Shown here one piece after another: positions 16,227 to 24,996 of a DNA stretch of 64,000 nucleotides (positions are counted from its first letter, which is position 1; each line of letters opens with the position of its first letter). The stretch is taken from assembly GCF_017565645.3 (NCBI RefSeq), contig NZ_CP086136.1, positions 1,440,001 to 1,504,000 on the forward strand. The letters run 5' to 3'. The position numbers were made by a program, and so were the translations under genes. Source of the stretch: Bradyrhizobium barranii subsp. barranii (GTDB taxonomy: Bacteria > Pseudomonadota > Alphaproteobacteria > Rhizobiales > Xanthobacteraceae). The notes under the pieces were generated by a model that was not told where the DNA came from, ran no database searches, and saw only the letters and a list, made by a program, of their open reading frames with translations.

Positions 16227-17084
16227 CTAGCGCTCCAGCACCTCCACCTCCATCGTTGCGATCTGGTCCGCGTCGGCCACCGCCTCGATCCCCGCGATCC
16301 GGTCGCCGTTGAACGTCACGCGCAGCGCGATGCGCAGACGTCCGCCGAAGATGACAGCGACGCCGATCTCGCCATCGACCAGCGCCGTCCGCGCAGCCTG
16401 GGCACGGCCCTTGTAGAGCTGCGCGACCGCATCCGCGCCGCGGATCTCCGGCAGCGTGCCGAGCCGCATCGCGGCGTCGTCGGCGCGGAACACGACGTCG
16501 GGATCGAGCACGGCCAGCAGGCCCTCGAAATTGCCCTCGCGCGAAGCCCTGAGGAAGGCATCGACGATCGCGCGCTGGTGCGAGATGTCCGCCTCGGGCA
16601 CCGGCGCACCCTGGACGCGCCGACGTGCGCGGCTCGCAAGCTGCCGTGAGGCGTCGACCGAGCGTCCGACGATCGGCGCGATCTCCTCGAAGGGGACTGC
16701 GAACATGTCGTGCAGCACGAAGGCCAGCCGCTCCGCCGGCTGCAATGTCTCGAGCACGACGAGAAGGGCCGCGCCGACGGAATCGGCCATCTCCGCCTCG
16801 CGCTCCCGCGTCTCGTCGACCGGCTCGGGCACGTGCGGGCCCATCGGGTCCTCGCGGCGCGATTTGCGCGCGCGCAGCATGTCGAGGCAGATGCGCGCGA
16901 CCACGGTGGTCAGCCAGCCGCGCAGGTTCGCGACATCGGACGTGTCGTAGCGGCTGACCCGCAGCCAGGCCTCCTGCACGGCGTCGTCGACCTCGGCGCT
17001 GGAACCCAGCATCCGGTAGGCGACCGCACGCAAATGGTCCCTGCTGGCCTCGAACTGGCGGCTGAGAAAATTTTCTTCGCTCAT
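16227..17084 (-). CDS. ECF sigma factor of the ECF41/SigJ type with C-terminal SnoaL-like extension
   Basis: A 285-residue sigma factor. Region 2 (FEASRDHLRAVAYRMLGS...DAVQEAWLRVSRYD) and region 4 (LQPAERLAFVLHDMFAVPFEEIAPIVGRS) are followed by an extra domain of about 110 residues (ISHQRAIVDAFLRASREGNFEGLLAVLDPDVVFR) related to SnoaL/NTF2 folds. This build, with the extension acting in place of a separate anti-sigma factor, defines ECF41. It is divergent from a carboxymuconolactone decarboxylase gene, the typical ECF41 partner, and an ECF41-type promoter lies between them. The inducing signal is unknown. Confidence 0.92.
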   Translation of the reverse strand: MSEENFLSRQFEASRDHLRAVAYRMLGSSAEVDDAVQEAWLRVSRYDTSDVANLRGWLTTVVARICLDMLRARKSRREDPMGPHVPEPVDETREREAEMADSVGAALLVVLETLQPAERLAFVLHDMFAVPFEEIAPIVGRSVDASRQLASRARRRVQGAPVPEADISHQRAIVDAFLRASREGNFEGLLAVLDPDVVFRADDAAMRLGTLPEIRGADAVAQLYKGRAQAARTALVDGEIGVAVIFGGRLRIALRVTFNGDRIAGIEAVADADQIATMEVEVLER

Positions 17085-17085
17085 C

Positions 17086-17112
17086 GGTCACATTCCCTCG
17101 TGGTCATCCGTC
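17086..17112 (+). promoter_or_regulatory. Candidate ECF41-type promoter for the decarboxylase-like gene
   Basis: GGTCACA (17086-17092), 16 bases, then CGTC (17109-17112). The known ECF41 consensus is TGTCACA, 16 bases, CGTC, so the fit is 10 of 11 bases with exact spacing. It lies 68 bases upstream of the ATG at 17181. Confidence 0.75.
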
Positions 17113-17180
17113 ATCCCCATGACGAAGCCAATCCGGCCGATGTGACCGGAACCGTCGAAATTTTCAAACGGAGACGCAAG

Positions 17181-17639
17181 ATGATGCACGCCCGCATGAA
17201 CCACCCGGTCATGGTCCTGCCGGAGGCCATGAATGTCCTTCAGTCCCTTGGCAATTTGACCAAGCAGGGCCTGCCGGAAAAACTCCTCGAACTGGTGCAC
17301 CTGCGCGCCAGCCAGATCAATGGCTGCAGCGTCTGCGTCGACATGCATCCCAAGATCGCCCGCAAAGCTGGCGAGACCGACGAGCGCCTGTTTGCCGTGT
17401 CGGCCTGGCGCGATGCGCCCTATTTCAGCGACGCCGAGCGCGCCGCGCTGGCGCTGACCGAAGCCGTCACGCGTCTCGCCGATCGCGAAGACCCCGTGCC
17501 GGATGCGATCTGGAACGAGGCCGCCAAGCATTTTGACGAGCGCGAGCTCGCAACTCTGATCCTCTCGATCGCGACCATCAACGTCTGGAACCGGCTGAAT
17601 GCGACGATCAAGATGCCGGTGGGTGTCTGGAAGGTGTGA
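17181..17639 (+). CDS. Carboxymuconolactone decarboxylase/AhpD-like protein
   Basis: A 152-residue protein starting at ATG 17181 after GGAGACGCAAG. The CMD signature ASQINGCSVCVDMH gives Cys49, Cys52 and His56, the AhpD-like redox site, so a peroxide or thiol-reductase role is more likely than ring decarboxylation. It is divergent from the ECF41 sigma gene and has a matching promoter, so the two form one stress module. Length is normal. The reducing partner is unknown. Confidence 0.92.
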   Translation: MMHARMNHPVMVLPEAMNVLQSLGNLTKQGLPEKLLELVHLRASQINGCSVCVDMHPKIARKAGETDERLFAVSAWRDAPYFSDAERAALALTEAVTRLADREDPVPDAIWNEAAKHFDERELATLILSIATINVWNRLNATIKMPVGVWKV

Positions 17640-17646
17640 GTTTCTG

Positions 17647-17712
17647 TGCCCTCTCCCCTTGCGGGAGAGGGCAGCGCCGCTGGGAGACACGAACTCACTT
17701 GGGTGAGGGGTA
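17647..17712. repeat. Intergenic hairpin-rich repeat
   Basis: CCCTCTCCC-CTTGC-GGGAGAGGG makes a strong hairpin directly after the decarboxylase-like gene, followed by the common CTCACTTGGGTGAGGGG block. The same elements occur at 24773-24960. Confidence 0.6.
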
Positions 17713-17808
17713 TTTCTCCGCAGACTCATTTGCAGATGTGATCCTTCTCCCACATCCGCCTTCGCCTGAAGGCTTCGGCGGACAAGAGAGGGAAAGGAAA
17801 AAAGAAAG

Positions 17809-18621
17809 CTACTCCGCCAGAAACCTGTTCACGACCTCGCCGAACTCAAGCGGCGCCTGCTCGAACATCCAGTGGCCGGCATTCGGGATCACGGCCGTCC
17901 TGCTGCCCGCGATGTGCTCGGCCAGTACGCGCCACATCACCGACAGGCTGCCGGTCGTGGCGCCGCCGCCGATCAGCAGCGTCGGCGTCCTGATCGCCTG
18001 CGCATCAGCGAGCGTGTAGGGCCGGCGCTGCTCGTTGATCTGGCCGAGGAAGGTGAGCGTGTTGTCGCGCAGCTGTTGCTTGGCCGCCGCCGGCACGCGC
18101 CGCCACGAGCCGTCGCCTTCGATGCCCTCGTAGAAATTCTGCAGTGCGCCGTCGATGTCGCCGGCGCGGATCATCTCGACCGATCTTATCGTCTTCGCAG
18201 CGAGCGGCGGGTGCGCGGGCGTGCCTTCGGGCACCGGCAGGCTGGCGTCGAGATCGCCGCCCGGCTCGGCCAGCACCAGCTTGCGCAGCAGGTCAGGCCG
18301 CGCTTGCGCGACACGAAACGCGATATGGCCGCCGCGCGAATGGCCCATCAGGTCGACCGGCCCGGGTTTGACCTGCTCGATGAAGGCGATCGTGTCCGCG
18401 ACGTGCTGCGCCATCTTGTAGTCGTCGCCGACGGCGTCCCAATGCTCGGGGAAGAAGTGCCGCAGGCTGACCGAGATGACGCGATGGGACTTCGACAGCG
18501 GGCCGAGCACTGAATACCAGGTGCGGAAATCACCCAACGTGCCATGCACGCAGACCAGCGGCGGGCCGTCGCCGACTTCGAGATAGGCCATGTCGTAACC
18601 GTTGACGCGAAAGCTCTGCAT
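17809..18621 (-). CDS. Alpha/beta-hydrolase fold protein (tandem copy 2)
   Basis: A 270-residue hydrolase. The oxyanion region VCVHGTLGDFR, the nucleophile elbow DLMGHSRGGH (Ser in GHSRG) and the C-terminal His in PNAGHWMFEQAP give a normal triad. The nucleotide start MQSFRVNGYDM matches that of the upstream paralogue at 18624-19442, and the two genes are only two bases apart, so they form an operon from a duplication. Likely an esterase, lactonase or haloperoxidase-like enzyme in the cytoplasm; substrate unknown. Confidence 0.87.
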   Translation of the reverse strand: MQSFRVNGYDMAYLEVGDGPPLVCVHGTLGDFRTWYSVLGPLSKSHRVISVSLRHFFPEHWDAVGDDYKMAQHVADTIAFIEQVKPGPVDLMGHSRGGHIAFRVAQARPDLLRKLVLAEPGGDLDASLPVPEGTPAHPPLAAKTIRSVEMIRAGDIDGALQNFYEGIEGDGSWRRVPAAAKQQLRDNTLTFLGQINEQRRPYTLADAQAIRTPTLLIGGGATTGSLSVMWRVLAEHIAGSRTAVIPNAGHWMFEQAPLEFGEVVNRFLAE

Positions 18622-18623
18622 GA

Positions 18624-19442
18624 TCAGCTCGCCAGGAAATCCAGAACCAGTTCGGAGTATTTTTGCGGCGCCTGCTCGAACATCGGATGCGTTGCGTTCG
18701 GGATGATCGCCGTCTTCGAATAGGGCACGTGCGCAGCCAGCGCATGCAGCACCTTTGGCAGCAGGCCTTTGGTCCGCGCACCCAGGATGAACAGCGTCGG
18801 CATCCTGATCGATTCCGCATCCGCCTTCGAGAAGGGCGGTCGGTTGTCGCGGACCTGCCCGATCAGGGTATAGGCGTTGTCGCGCAGATTCTGCTTCACC
18901 ATCGCCGGCAGCCGCGGCCAGGTGCCGGCTCCCTCCAGCGTGTCCACGAAGACCGCGAGGCCGCCATCGACATCGCCGGCCGCGATTTTCTCGGCCGAGG
19001 CGGTGAACCGCGCCAGCAGCGGCGAGGGGCCACCGACGTAATCGGGATCGAGGCTCGCATCGAGCTCGCCGCCGGGTTCGGCCAGGATCAGCCGCCGCAA
19101 CAGGTCGGGGCGCGCCTGCGCTACGCGGAAGCAGATGTGTCCGCCGCGGGAATGGCCCATCAGATCGACCGGGCCGAGGTCGAGCTTCTCGATGAAGGCG
19201 ATGACGTCCTGGACATGCTGGGCGATCGAATAGGTGTCGCCGACGCCGTCCCAGCGGTCGGGGAAGAAGTGCCGCAAGCTGACGGCGATCACCCGATGCC
19301 GCTGCGTCAGCGGTCCGAGCAAGCAGCCCCAGACGCGGAAGTCATTGAGCGAACCATGCACGCAGACCAGCGGCGGCCGGCTCCTGTCTTCGCCCACGTC
19401 GAGATAGGGCATGTCGTATCCGTTGACGTGGAGGCTTTGCAT
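18624..19442 (-). CDS. Alpha/beta-hydrolase fold protein (tandem copy 1)
   Basis: A 272-residue paralogue of the next gene. The start MQSLHVNGYDM (ATG 19440-19442) is chosen because it aligns with the other copy, although the frame opens 30 codons earlier and the Shine-Dalgarno sequence is weak. Motifs: VCVHGSLNDFR, DLMGHSRGGH (nucleophile Ser), and the catalytic His in PNATHPMFEQAP. Much of the sequence is shared with copy 2, including AQARPDLLR and LAEPGG. First gene of the two-gene operon. Substrate not determined. Confidence 0.87.
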   Translation of the reverse strand: MQSLHVNGYDMPYLDVGEDRSRPPLVCVHGSLNDFRVWGCLLGPLTQRHRVIAVSLRHFFPDRWDGVGDTYSIAQHVQDVIAFIEKLDLGPVDLMGHSRGGHICFRVAQARPDLLRRLILAEPGGELDASLDPDYVGGPSPLLARFTASAEKIAAGDVDGGLAVFVDTLEGAGTWPRLPAMVKQNLRDNAYTLIGQVRDNRPPFSKADAESIRMPTLFILGARTKGLLPKVLHALAAHVPYSKTAIIPNATHPMFEQAPQKYSELVLDFLAS

Positions 19443-19580
19443 TCGGGGCTCGCGGGAGGGGGCAGGAACTCCTGTGCAAGATTCCCGGAAACCGGGTGGA
19501 TCGCAACTATTTCCAAGCCTAGATTTGGGCATGGATCACAATGGGGGCATGCGATAAGGACGCAAGCCAGGAACCAAGCC

Positions 19581-20123
19581 ATGACCGATCAGCATTTTGC
19601 CCTGTTCGACACCAGGATCGGCCTCTGTGCCATCGCCTGGGGCCCGCGTGGTATCAACGGCACGCAGCTGCCCATGGGCGGGGAGGAGAAGATCCGCACC
19701 CGCATCAGCCAGCGCCATGCCGACGCCACCGAGGCCGAACCGACCGCCGAGGTGCGAGAGGCGATCGACCGCATCACAAAACTGCTCGCGGGCGAGCCGG
19801 ATGATCTCACCGACATTCCGCTCGATCTCGACGGCGTGCCCGACTTCAACCGCGGCGTCTACGAGATCGCCCGTGCTATCCCGCCCGGCAAGACCATCAC
19901 CTATGGCGATATCGCCAAGCAGCTCGGCGGCGTCCAGCTGTCGCGCGATGTCGGTCAGGCGCTCGGCCGCAACCCGTGCCCGATCGTCGTGCCCTGCCAT
20001 CGCGTGCTGGCTGCCGGCAACAAGCCCGGCGGCTTCTCGGCCAATGGCGGCGTGGTGACGAAGCTGAAGATGCTGGAGATCGAAGGCGCGCTGGTGAACC
20101 ACACGCCGAGTTTGTTTGATTGA
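19581..20123 (+). CDS. ogt: Methylated-DNA--protein-cysteine methyltransferase
   Basis: A 180-residue DNA-repair protein that takes methyl groups from O6-methylguanine onto its own cysteine. The acceptor is Cys139 in PCPIVVPCHRVL; the HTH segment ITYGDIAKQLGG and GRNP precede it, and GGFSAN follows. The ATG at 19581 begins MTDQHFALFDT; the long open frame upstream of it is antisense to the hydrolase genes and is not coding. It lacks the Ada regulatory domain, as expected for Ogt. It is divergent from the hydrolase operon. Confidence 0.92.
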   Translation: MTDQHFALFDTRIGLCAIAWGPRGINGTQLPMGGEEKIRTRISQRHADATEAEPTAEVREAIDRITKLLAGEPDDLTDIPLDLDGVPDFNRGVYEIARAIPPGKTITYGDIAKQLGGVQLSRDVGQALGRNPCPIVVPCHRVLAAGNKPGGFSANGGVVTKLKMLEIEGALVNHTPSLFD

Positions 20124-20141
20124 GAGGGCTAGTGCGGGAAG

Positions 20142-20228
20142 CGTAGGGTGGATTAGCCGAAGGCGTAAACCACCACTTTTGGTCCGGCGCGAGAAGAGGT
20201 GGATTACGCTTCGCTAATCCACCCTACG
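20142..20228. repeat. Intergenic palindromic repeat
   Basis: Arms CGTAGGGTGGATTAGCCGAA and TTCGCTAATCCACCCTACG, with an inner pair AACCACC...GGTGGATT. It lies between the convergent ogt and AMP-ligase genes and could fold as a bidirectional terminator. Confidence 0.8.
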
Positions 20229-20236
20229 AATCGCCC

Positions 20237-21781
20237 TTAGATCTTCGCCGCCGTCTTCGGCCAGTACCGGTCGCGCAAATGCCGCTTCACCAGCTTGCCC
20301 GTCGGCGTGCGCGGCAGCTCGGCTTCGAAATCGATCGAGCGCGGGCATTTGATCGCCGAGAGACGCGTCTTGCAGTAGGCGATCAGGTCGGCTTCGAGCG
20401 CCTTGCCGGCGCGGCTCATGTCGTGCGGCTGCACCACCGCCTTCACCTCTTCGCCCATCTCCTCGTTCGGCACGCCGAACACGGCGACGTCGGCGATATC
20501 AGGGTGAGTGATGAGCACGTCCTCGGTCTCCTGCGGGTAGATGTTCACCCCGCCGGAGATGATCATGTAGGACTTGCGGTCGGTGAGGAACAGAAAACCG
20601 TCCTTGTCGAGGTAGCCGACGTCGCCGAGCGTCGACCATCCCTTGGCGTTGTAGGCCTTCTTCGTCTTCTCGGGATCGTTGTGATAGGTGAAAACAGGCG
20701 CATCGGCGAAATAGACCGTGCCGATCTCGCCCACCGGCTGCTCCTCGTCGTTCTCGTCCAGGATCTTGATCTTGCCGACCACGGCGCGGCCGACGCTGCC
20801 GCGATGCTCCAGCCATTGCTGCGAATTGCAGACGGTGACGCCGTTGCCTTCCGAGCCGGCGTAATACTCGATCAGGATCGGCCCCCACCATTCGATCATC
20901 TTTGCCTTGACGTCCACGGGGCAGGGGGCAGCGGCGTGGATCGCGCCCTTGAGCGTAGAGACATTGTACTTGGTGCGGACGTCATCCGGCAGCTTCAGCA
21001 TGCGCACGAACATGGTCGGCACGAGTTGCGACTGCGTGACCTTGTACTTCTCGACCAGCTTGAGGAAATCCTCGGCGTCAAAGTGTTCCATGATGATGGA
21101 GGTGCCGCCGAGCACGATCGCCATCATGTTGAAGCGCAGCGGGGCCGCGTGATAGAGCGGCGCCGGCGAGAGATAGGTGCTCTCCGCATTCATGCCGCAC
21201 ATGTCGGCGCAGAGGACGCGCAGGAAGGCGTTCGGCACGTCGATCTTGTTGCCTTCGAAGGCCCTCTTGATGCCCTTCGGTCGGCCGGTGGTGCCGGACG
21301 AATACAGCATGTCGTAGCCGGCGACCTCGTCCGCAATCGGCGTTGTCGGCTGTGCCGACGCTTCCTTGTCGTAGGAGCGGAAGCCGGGCTGGGGTTCGTC
21401 GACCATGTAGAAGATCGGCTCGCCTGCGGTCCCCTTGATCAGGGCCCTGATCTGGTCGGCGCATTTCGGCGTGGTGATCACGACCTTGGCGCCGCAATCG
21501 CCGATGATGTAGTCGATCTCGTCCTGCTTCAGATAGCGGCTGATGGCGGTGTAATAGAGCCCGCTGCGTTGCGCGGCCCAGCAGATCTCCATGAACGCGA
21601 GACGGTTTTCCATCAAGAGCGCGATGTGGTCGCCGGCCTTCAGGCCGAGCGAGCGGAACAGGTTTGCGCCCTGGTTCGAGAGCTCGTCGAGCTCGCGATA
21701 GGTGATCGCCTTGCCGGTCCCGGCCATCTGGTAGGCGATCTTGTCGGGCGTGGTTTTGGCGTAGACGGACGGATGGGTCAT
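20237..21781 (-). CDS. Acyl-CoA synthetase, AMP-forming
   Basis: A 514-residue ligase that activates a carboxylic acid with ATP and CoA. The AMP motif reads MLYSSGTTGRPKGIKRAF, followed by EYYAGSEGNGVT, GDVGYLDKDGFLFLTDR, and the C-terminal Lys site TPTGKLVKRHL. The start at MTHPSVYAK (ATG 21779-21781) is used because the longer frame crosses a palindromic repeat. It belongs to a fatty-acyl or aromatic-acid catabolic group with the thiolase next to it on the same strand. Substrate unknown. Confidence 0.9.
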   Translation of the reverse strand: MTHPSVYAKTTPDKIAYQMAGTGKAITYRELDELSNQGANLFRSLGLKAGDHIALLMENRLAFMEICWAAQRSGLYYTAISRYLKQDEIDYIIGDCGAKVVITTPKCADQIRALIKGTAGEPIFYMVDEPQPGFRSYDKEASAQPTTPIADEVAGYDMLYSSGTTGRPKGIKRAFEGNKIDVPNAFLRVLCADMCGMNAESTYLSPAPLYHAAPLRFNMMAIVLGGTSIIMEHFDAEDFLKLVEKYKVTQSQLVPTMFVRMLKLPDDVRTKYNVSTLKGAIHAAAPCPVDVKAKMIEWWGPILIEYYAGSEGNGVTVCNSQQWLEHRGSVGRAVVGKIKILDENDEEQPVGEIGTVYFADAPVFTYHNDPEKTKKAYNAKGWSTLGDVGYLDKDGFLFLTDRKSYMIISGGVNIYPQETEDVLITHPDIADVAVFGVPNEEMGEEVKAVVQPHDMSRAGKALEADLIAYCKTRLSAIKCPRSIDFEAELPRTPTGKLVKRHLRDRYWPKTAAKI

Positions 21782-21807
21782 AAGCGTAGGTCCCAAGGCA
21801 CACGAGA

Positions 21808-21937
21808 TGTCGTCCCGGCGAAAGCCGGGACCCATAACCACAGGGCGTCGTTTGGCAGAGGATTGTCGTTCGGTACTGCGACCAACCACAATCGATAGAT
21901 TTCGCGGTATGCGTCCCGGCTTTCGCCGGGACGACAC
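21808..21937. repeat. Intergenic palindromic repeat
   Basis: Arms GTCGTCCCGGCGAAAGCCGG and CCGGCTTTCGCCGGGACGAC are near-perfect inverted repeats about 85 bases apart. Lies between the thiolase and the AMP ligase. Confidence 0.8.
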
Positions 21938-21958
21938 CGTTAGTGTGGCAGCAGCAGC

Positions 21959-23131
21959 TTACAGCCGCTCCACGATCGTTACATTCGCCATGCCGCCGCC
22001 TTCGCACATAGTCTGCAGGCCATAGCGCTTGCCGCGCTGGTGCAGGGCGTGGACCAGTGTGGTCATCAACTTGGTGCCGGAGCCGCCGAGCGGATGACCG
22101 AGCGCGATGGCGCCGCCATTGACGTTGAGGCGGGCTGGATCGGCGCCGGTGGTCTTGAGCCAGCCGGTCGGCACCGAGGCGAAGGCCTCGTTGACCTCGA
22201 ACAGGTCGATGTCGTCGATCGTCATGCCGGCCTTCTCCAGCGCGCGCTTGGTGGCGTGCAGCGGAGCATCGAGCATGATGACGGGATCGCCGCCGGTCAT
22301 GGTCATGTGATGGATGCGCGCCAGCGGTGTGAGTCCGAGCTGCTTGAGGCCGCGCTCGTTCACCACCATGACACCGGAGGCGCCGTCGCAGATCTGGCTG
22401 GCGCTCGCCGCCGTCAGCTTGCCGTTCTCGGCAATCAGCTTGACGCCCTTGATGCCGTCGAGCGTGGCGTCGAAGCGGATGCCTTCGTCGATGTGATGGG
22501 TGTCCTTGCTGCCGTCGGCGCGGGTGATCTCGAGCGGCACGATCTCCTTCTTGAAGTGGCCGGCTTGCGTCGCTGCGATCGCGCGCTGATGGCTGTTGTA
22601 GGAGTATTCGTCGAGATCATTCTTCGACAGGCCGTACTTCTCGGCCATCATCTCCGCGCCGGTGAACTGGCTGAACACGATGTTCGGATATTTGTGCTCG
22701 ATGCCCGGGCTCTTGTAATTGCCAAAGCCGTTCTTGGCCGGGAGCTGCGAGGACAGGCCCATCGGCACGCGCGTCATCGATTCCACGCCGGCGGCGATCA
22801 CCACATCCATCGTGCCGGACATCACGGCCTGCGCTGCGAAGTGCAGCGCCTGCTGCGAGGAGCCGCACTGCCGATCGATCGAGGTGCCCGGAACGCTCTC
22901 CGGCAGCTTTGAGGCCATGATCGCGTTGCGCGCGACGTTGTTGGACTGCTCACCGACCTGCATCACGCAACCCATGATCACGTCCTCGACCAGGGCGGGA
23001 TCGACCTTGGTGCGATCGACCAGCTCGTCCAGCACCTTCGCAGCGAGATCGGCCGGATGCCAGCCGGCGAGGCGGCCCCCCTTGCGCCCGCCCGCGGTAC
23101 GCGCAGCGGCGACGATGTAAGCCTCGGCCAT
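21959..23131 (-). CDS. Acetyl-CoA acetyltransferase (thiolase)
   Basis: A 390-residue thiolase. The acyl-accepting Cys is in SIDRQCGSSQQAL, the His in GGAIALGHPLGGSG, and the second Cys in QTMCEGGGMAN, all as in degradative thiolases. The start MAEAYIVAAARTAGGR is the family norm. It would release acetyl-CoA in the last step of beta-oxidation for the acyl chain handled by the neighbouring genes. It is divergent from the TetR gene across a 156-base gap holding a palindrome, so the regulator probably controls it. Confidence 0.93.
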   Translation of the reverse strand: MAEAYIVAAARTAGGRKGGRLAGWHPADLAAKVLDELVDRTKVDPALVEDVIMGCVMQVGEQSNNVARNAIMASKLPESVPGTSIDRQCGSSQQALHFAAQAVMSGTMDVVIAAGVESMTRVPMGLSSQLPAKNGFGNYKSPGIEHKYPNIVFSQFTGAEMMAEKYGLSKNDLDEYSYNSHQRAIAATQAGHFKKEIVPLEITRADGSKDTHHIDEGIRFDATLDGIKGVKLIAENGKLTAASASQICDGASGVMVVNERGLKQLGLTPLARIHHMTMTGGDPVIMLDAPLHATKRALEKAGMTIDDIDLFEVNEAFASVPTGWLKTTGADPARLNVNGGAIALGHPLGGSGTKLMTTLVHALHQRGKRYGLQTMCEGGGMANVTIVERL

Positions 23132-23201
23132 GTCGGTCTCTCCCTGGATTGTTCTCTATCGAGTTGGATTGTCGGCGCGGATTTAATGGGCGCGATATCG
23201 T

Positions 23202-23221
23202 TTAGTCAATCGATCAATTAA
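23202..23221. promoter_or_regulatory. Candidate TetR operator
   Basis: TTAGTCAATCGATCAATTAA matches its own reverse complement at 14 of 20 bases, with a perfect ATCGAT core. It lies between the divergent thiolase and TetR genes, 66 bases before the regulator start. Confidence 0.5.
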
Positions 23222-23287
23222 CTCTTGTGATGAGGCGCTGCTTCGGCTTATCTGCGGCCGCTTCAAGCGGCGAGAACAGGGAATTCC

Positions 23288-23947
23288 GTGACTACCAGCG
23301 TACCGAACAGGCTCCCGAGCGGAAAGAATTCCACGGCAGAGAAATTGCTCGTGGCCGCGAGCGACCTGATGATCGAACGCTCGTCGATCGAGATCTCGCT
23401 GTCCGACATCGCCCAGAAGTCGGGCGCCAATGCCGCGCTGGTCAAATATCATTTCGGCAACAAGGACGGCCTCTTGCTGGCGCTGCTCGCGCGCGATGCC
23501 GCGACCGAGATGTCCAATCTGGAATATCTGCTGGCGCAACCGATCACATCGACGGCGAAGCTGAAGCTGCATATCGCCGGCATCATCCGCGCCTATTACC
23601 GGTTCCCCTACATGAACCGGCTGATTCATTATCTGCTGCATGAGACCAATGCCGGCTCTGCCGACGAAGTCTCAAAATTCTTCGTCGCGCCGCTGCTGGA
23701 CTTCCACCGGCGCCTGCTCACTGAGGGCGTCAGCCGCGGCGAGTTCCGCGCCACCGATCCGGTGCTGTTCTACACCAGCCTGATCGGCGCCTGCGATCAC
23801 CTGTTCTTTGGCCGGCACGCGATGTCTCGCGCGACCGGCGTCGGTCCGGTCACCGATGACGTCTGCCGGCAATACATCAAGCACATGGAAACGCTGATCT
23901 GCGGTGGCATCCTCACGCAAGCCGAGGAAGCTGCCGCGGCCGGATAA
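23288..23947 (+). CDS. TetR-family transcriptional regulator
   Basis: A 219-residue regulator. The HTH is at residues about 20-60: LLVAASDLMIERSSIEISLSDIAQKSGANAALVKYHFGNKDGLL. The C-terminal ligand domain has no obvious family match. The start is a GTG at 23288. It divides the minus-strand ligase/thiolase pair from the plus-strand SDR, crotonase, ligase and dehydrogenases, the classic place for a local repressor of acyl-CoA catabolism that is released by an acyl-CoA. The inducer is unknown. Confidence 0.9.
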   Translation: MTTSVPNRLPSGKNSTAEKLLVAASDLMIERSSIEISLSDIAQKSGANAALVKYHFGNKDGLLLALLARDAATEMSNLEYLLAQPITSTAKLKLHIAGIIRAYYRFPYMNRLIHYLLHETNAGSADEVSKFFVAPLLDFHRRLLTEGVSRGEFRATDPVLFYTSLIGACDHLFFGRHAMSRATGVGPVTDDVCRQYIKHMETLICGGILTQAEEAAAAG

Positions 23948-24002
23948 TCCGGCCGAGACGTACAAGTCTAGAGAAGAAACGCCCAAGGAAAGGTAGCCTG
24001 TC

Positions 24003-24761
24003 ATGGAATTGAAAGACGTAGCCGTTCTCATCACCGGTGGTGGTTCGGGTCTTGGTGAAGCGACCGCGCGCGCCATGGCCGCCAAGGGCGCCAAGATTGG
24101 TGTGATCGATCAGAACAAGGACAATGCAGAGAAGGTCGCTGCCGAAGTGAAGGGCGTCGCGCTTCATGCCGACGTCACCAGCGAGGAGCAGATCAAGGCA
24201 GCAATCGCGAAGGCGGAAGCCGCGCACGGCGTCGCGCGCGTGCTGATGAACTGCGCCGGCATCGGCGGCTCTCAGCGCATCGTCGGCCGCGACGGCATCT
24301 ATCCGCTCGAAAAGTTTGCGCGCATCATCAACGTCAATCTGATCGGCACCTTCAACTGCCTGCGTCTGTTCGCCGAGCGCCTAGTCACGATCGAGCCCGT
24401 CGGAGAAGAGCGCGGCGTCATCATCAACACGGCTTCGGTTGCTGCCTACGAAGGCCAGATCGGCCAGATCGCCTATTCGGCCTCGAAGGGCGGCGTTGTC
24501 GGCCTGACACTGCCGGCCGCGCGCGACCTCGCCAGCCAGAAGATCCGCGTCAACACCATCGCGCCCGGCCTGTTCTTCACGCCGTTGCTGATGGGTCTGA
24601 ACGAGGAAGCGCGCAAGAGCCTTGGCGCCCAGGTGCCGCATCCCTCGCGCCTCGGCGATGCCAAGGAATACGGCTCGCTCGCGGTGCACATCGTCGAGAA
24701 CGCGATGCTCAACGGCGAGACCATCCGTCTCGACGGCGCCATCCGCATGGCTCCGCGGTAG
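24003..24761 (+). CDS. SDR-family dehydrogenase, 3-hydroxyacyl-CoA dehydrogenase type II-like
   Basis: A 252-residue short-chain dehydrogenase. The cofactor motif TGGGSGLGEAT is at residues 12-22, the catalytic Ser is in IINTASVAAYEGQIGQ, and the Tyr/Lys pair in IAYSASKGG. The overall pattern (NCAGIGGSQRIVGRDG, APGLFFTPLL) resembles the HSD17B10-type 3-hydroxyacyl-CoA dehydrogenases. It would oxidise the hydroxyacyl-CoA formed by hydration before thiolysis. It follows the TetR gene by 55 bases and may be co-transcribed with it. Confidence 0.9.
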   Translation: MELKDVAVLITGGGSGLGEATARAMAAKGAKIGVIDQNKDNAEKVAAEVKGVALHADVTSEEQIKAAIAKAEAAHGVARVLMNCAGIGGSQRIVGRDGIYPLEKFARIINVNLIGTFNCLRLFAERLVTIEPVGEERGVIINTASVAAYEGQIGQIAYSASKGGVVGLTLPAARDLASQKIRVNTIAPGLFFTPLLMGLNEEARKSLGAQVPHPSRLGDAKEYGSLAVHIVENAMLNGETIRLDGAIRMAPR

Positions 24762-24772
24762 TAGATGCGCTC

Positions 24773-24960
24773 TTCCTTCTCCCCCTGTGGGAGAAGGTGG
24801 CATAGGCGGCCTTTGGCCGCCGTCCTTAAAAGGACGCCGATGCTTCGCATCGGCTATGGCGCCGGATGAGGGGTCTCTATCCGCGGAGACAGACCCCTCA
24901 CCCAAGCGAGTTCTTGGTCAGCGACGTACATGCCCTCTCCCACAAGGGGAGAGGGCGCAA
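24773..24960. repeat. Compound intergenic repeat with several hairpins
   Basis: Outer pair TTCTCCCCCTGTGGGAGAA, an inner GGCGGCC/GGCCGCC hairpin and CGATGCTTCGCATCG, then GAGGGGTCTCTATCCGCGGAG with an ACAGACCCCTC partner and a final CCCTCTCCC...GGGAGAGGG hairpin. It holds no gene and separates the SDR and crotonase genes, so it may attenuate the operon. Confidence 0.7.
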
Positions 24961-24996
24961 TAACCGCCAATCAAAGAGCGGATGCAGGAGCGCCCC

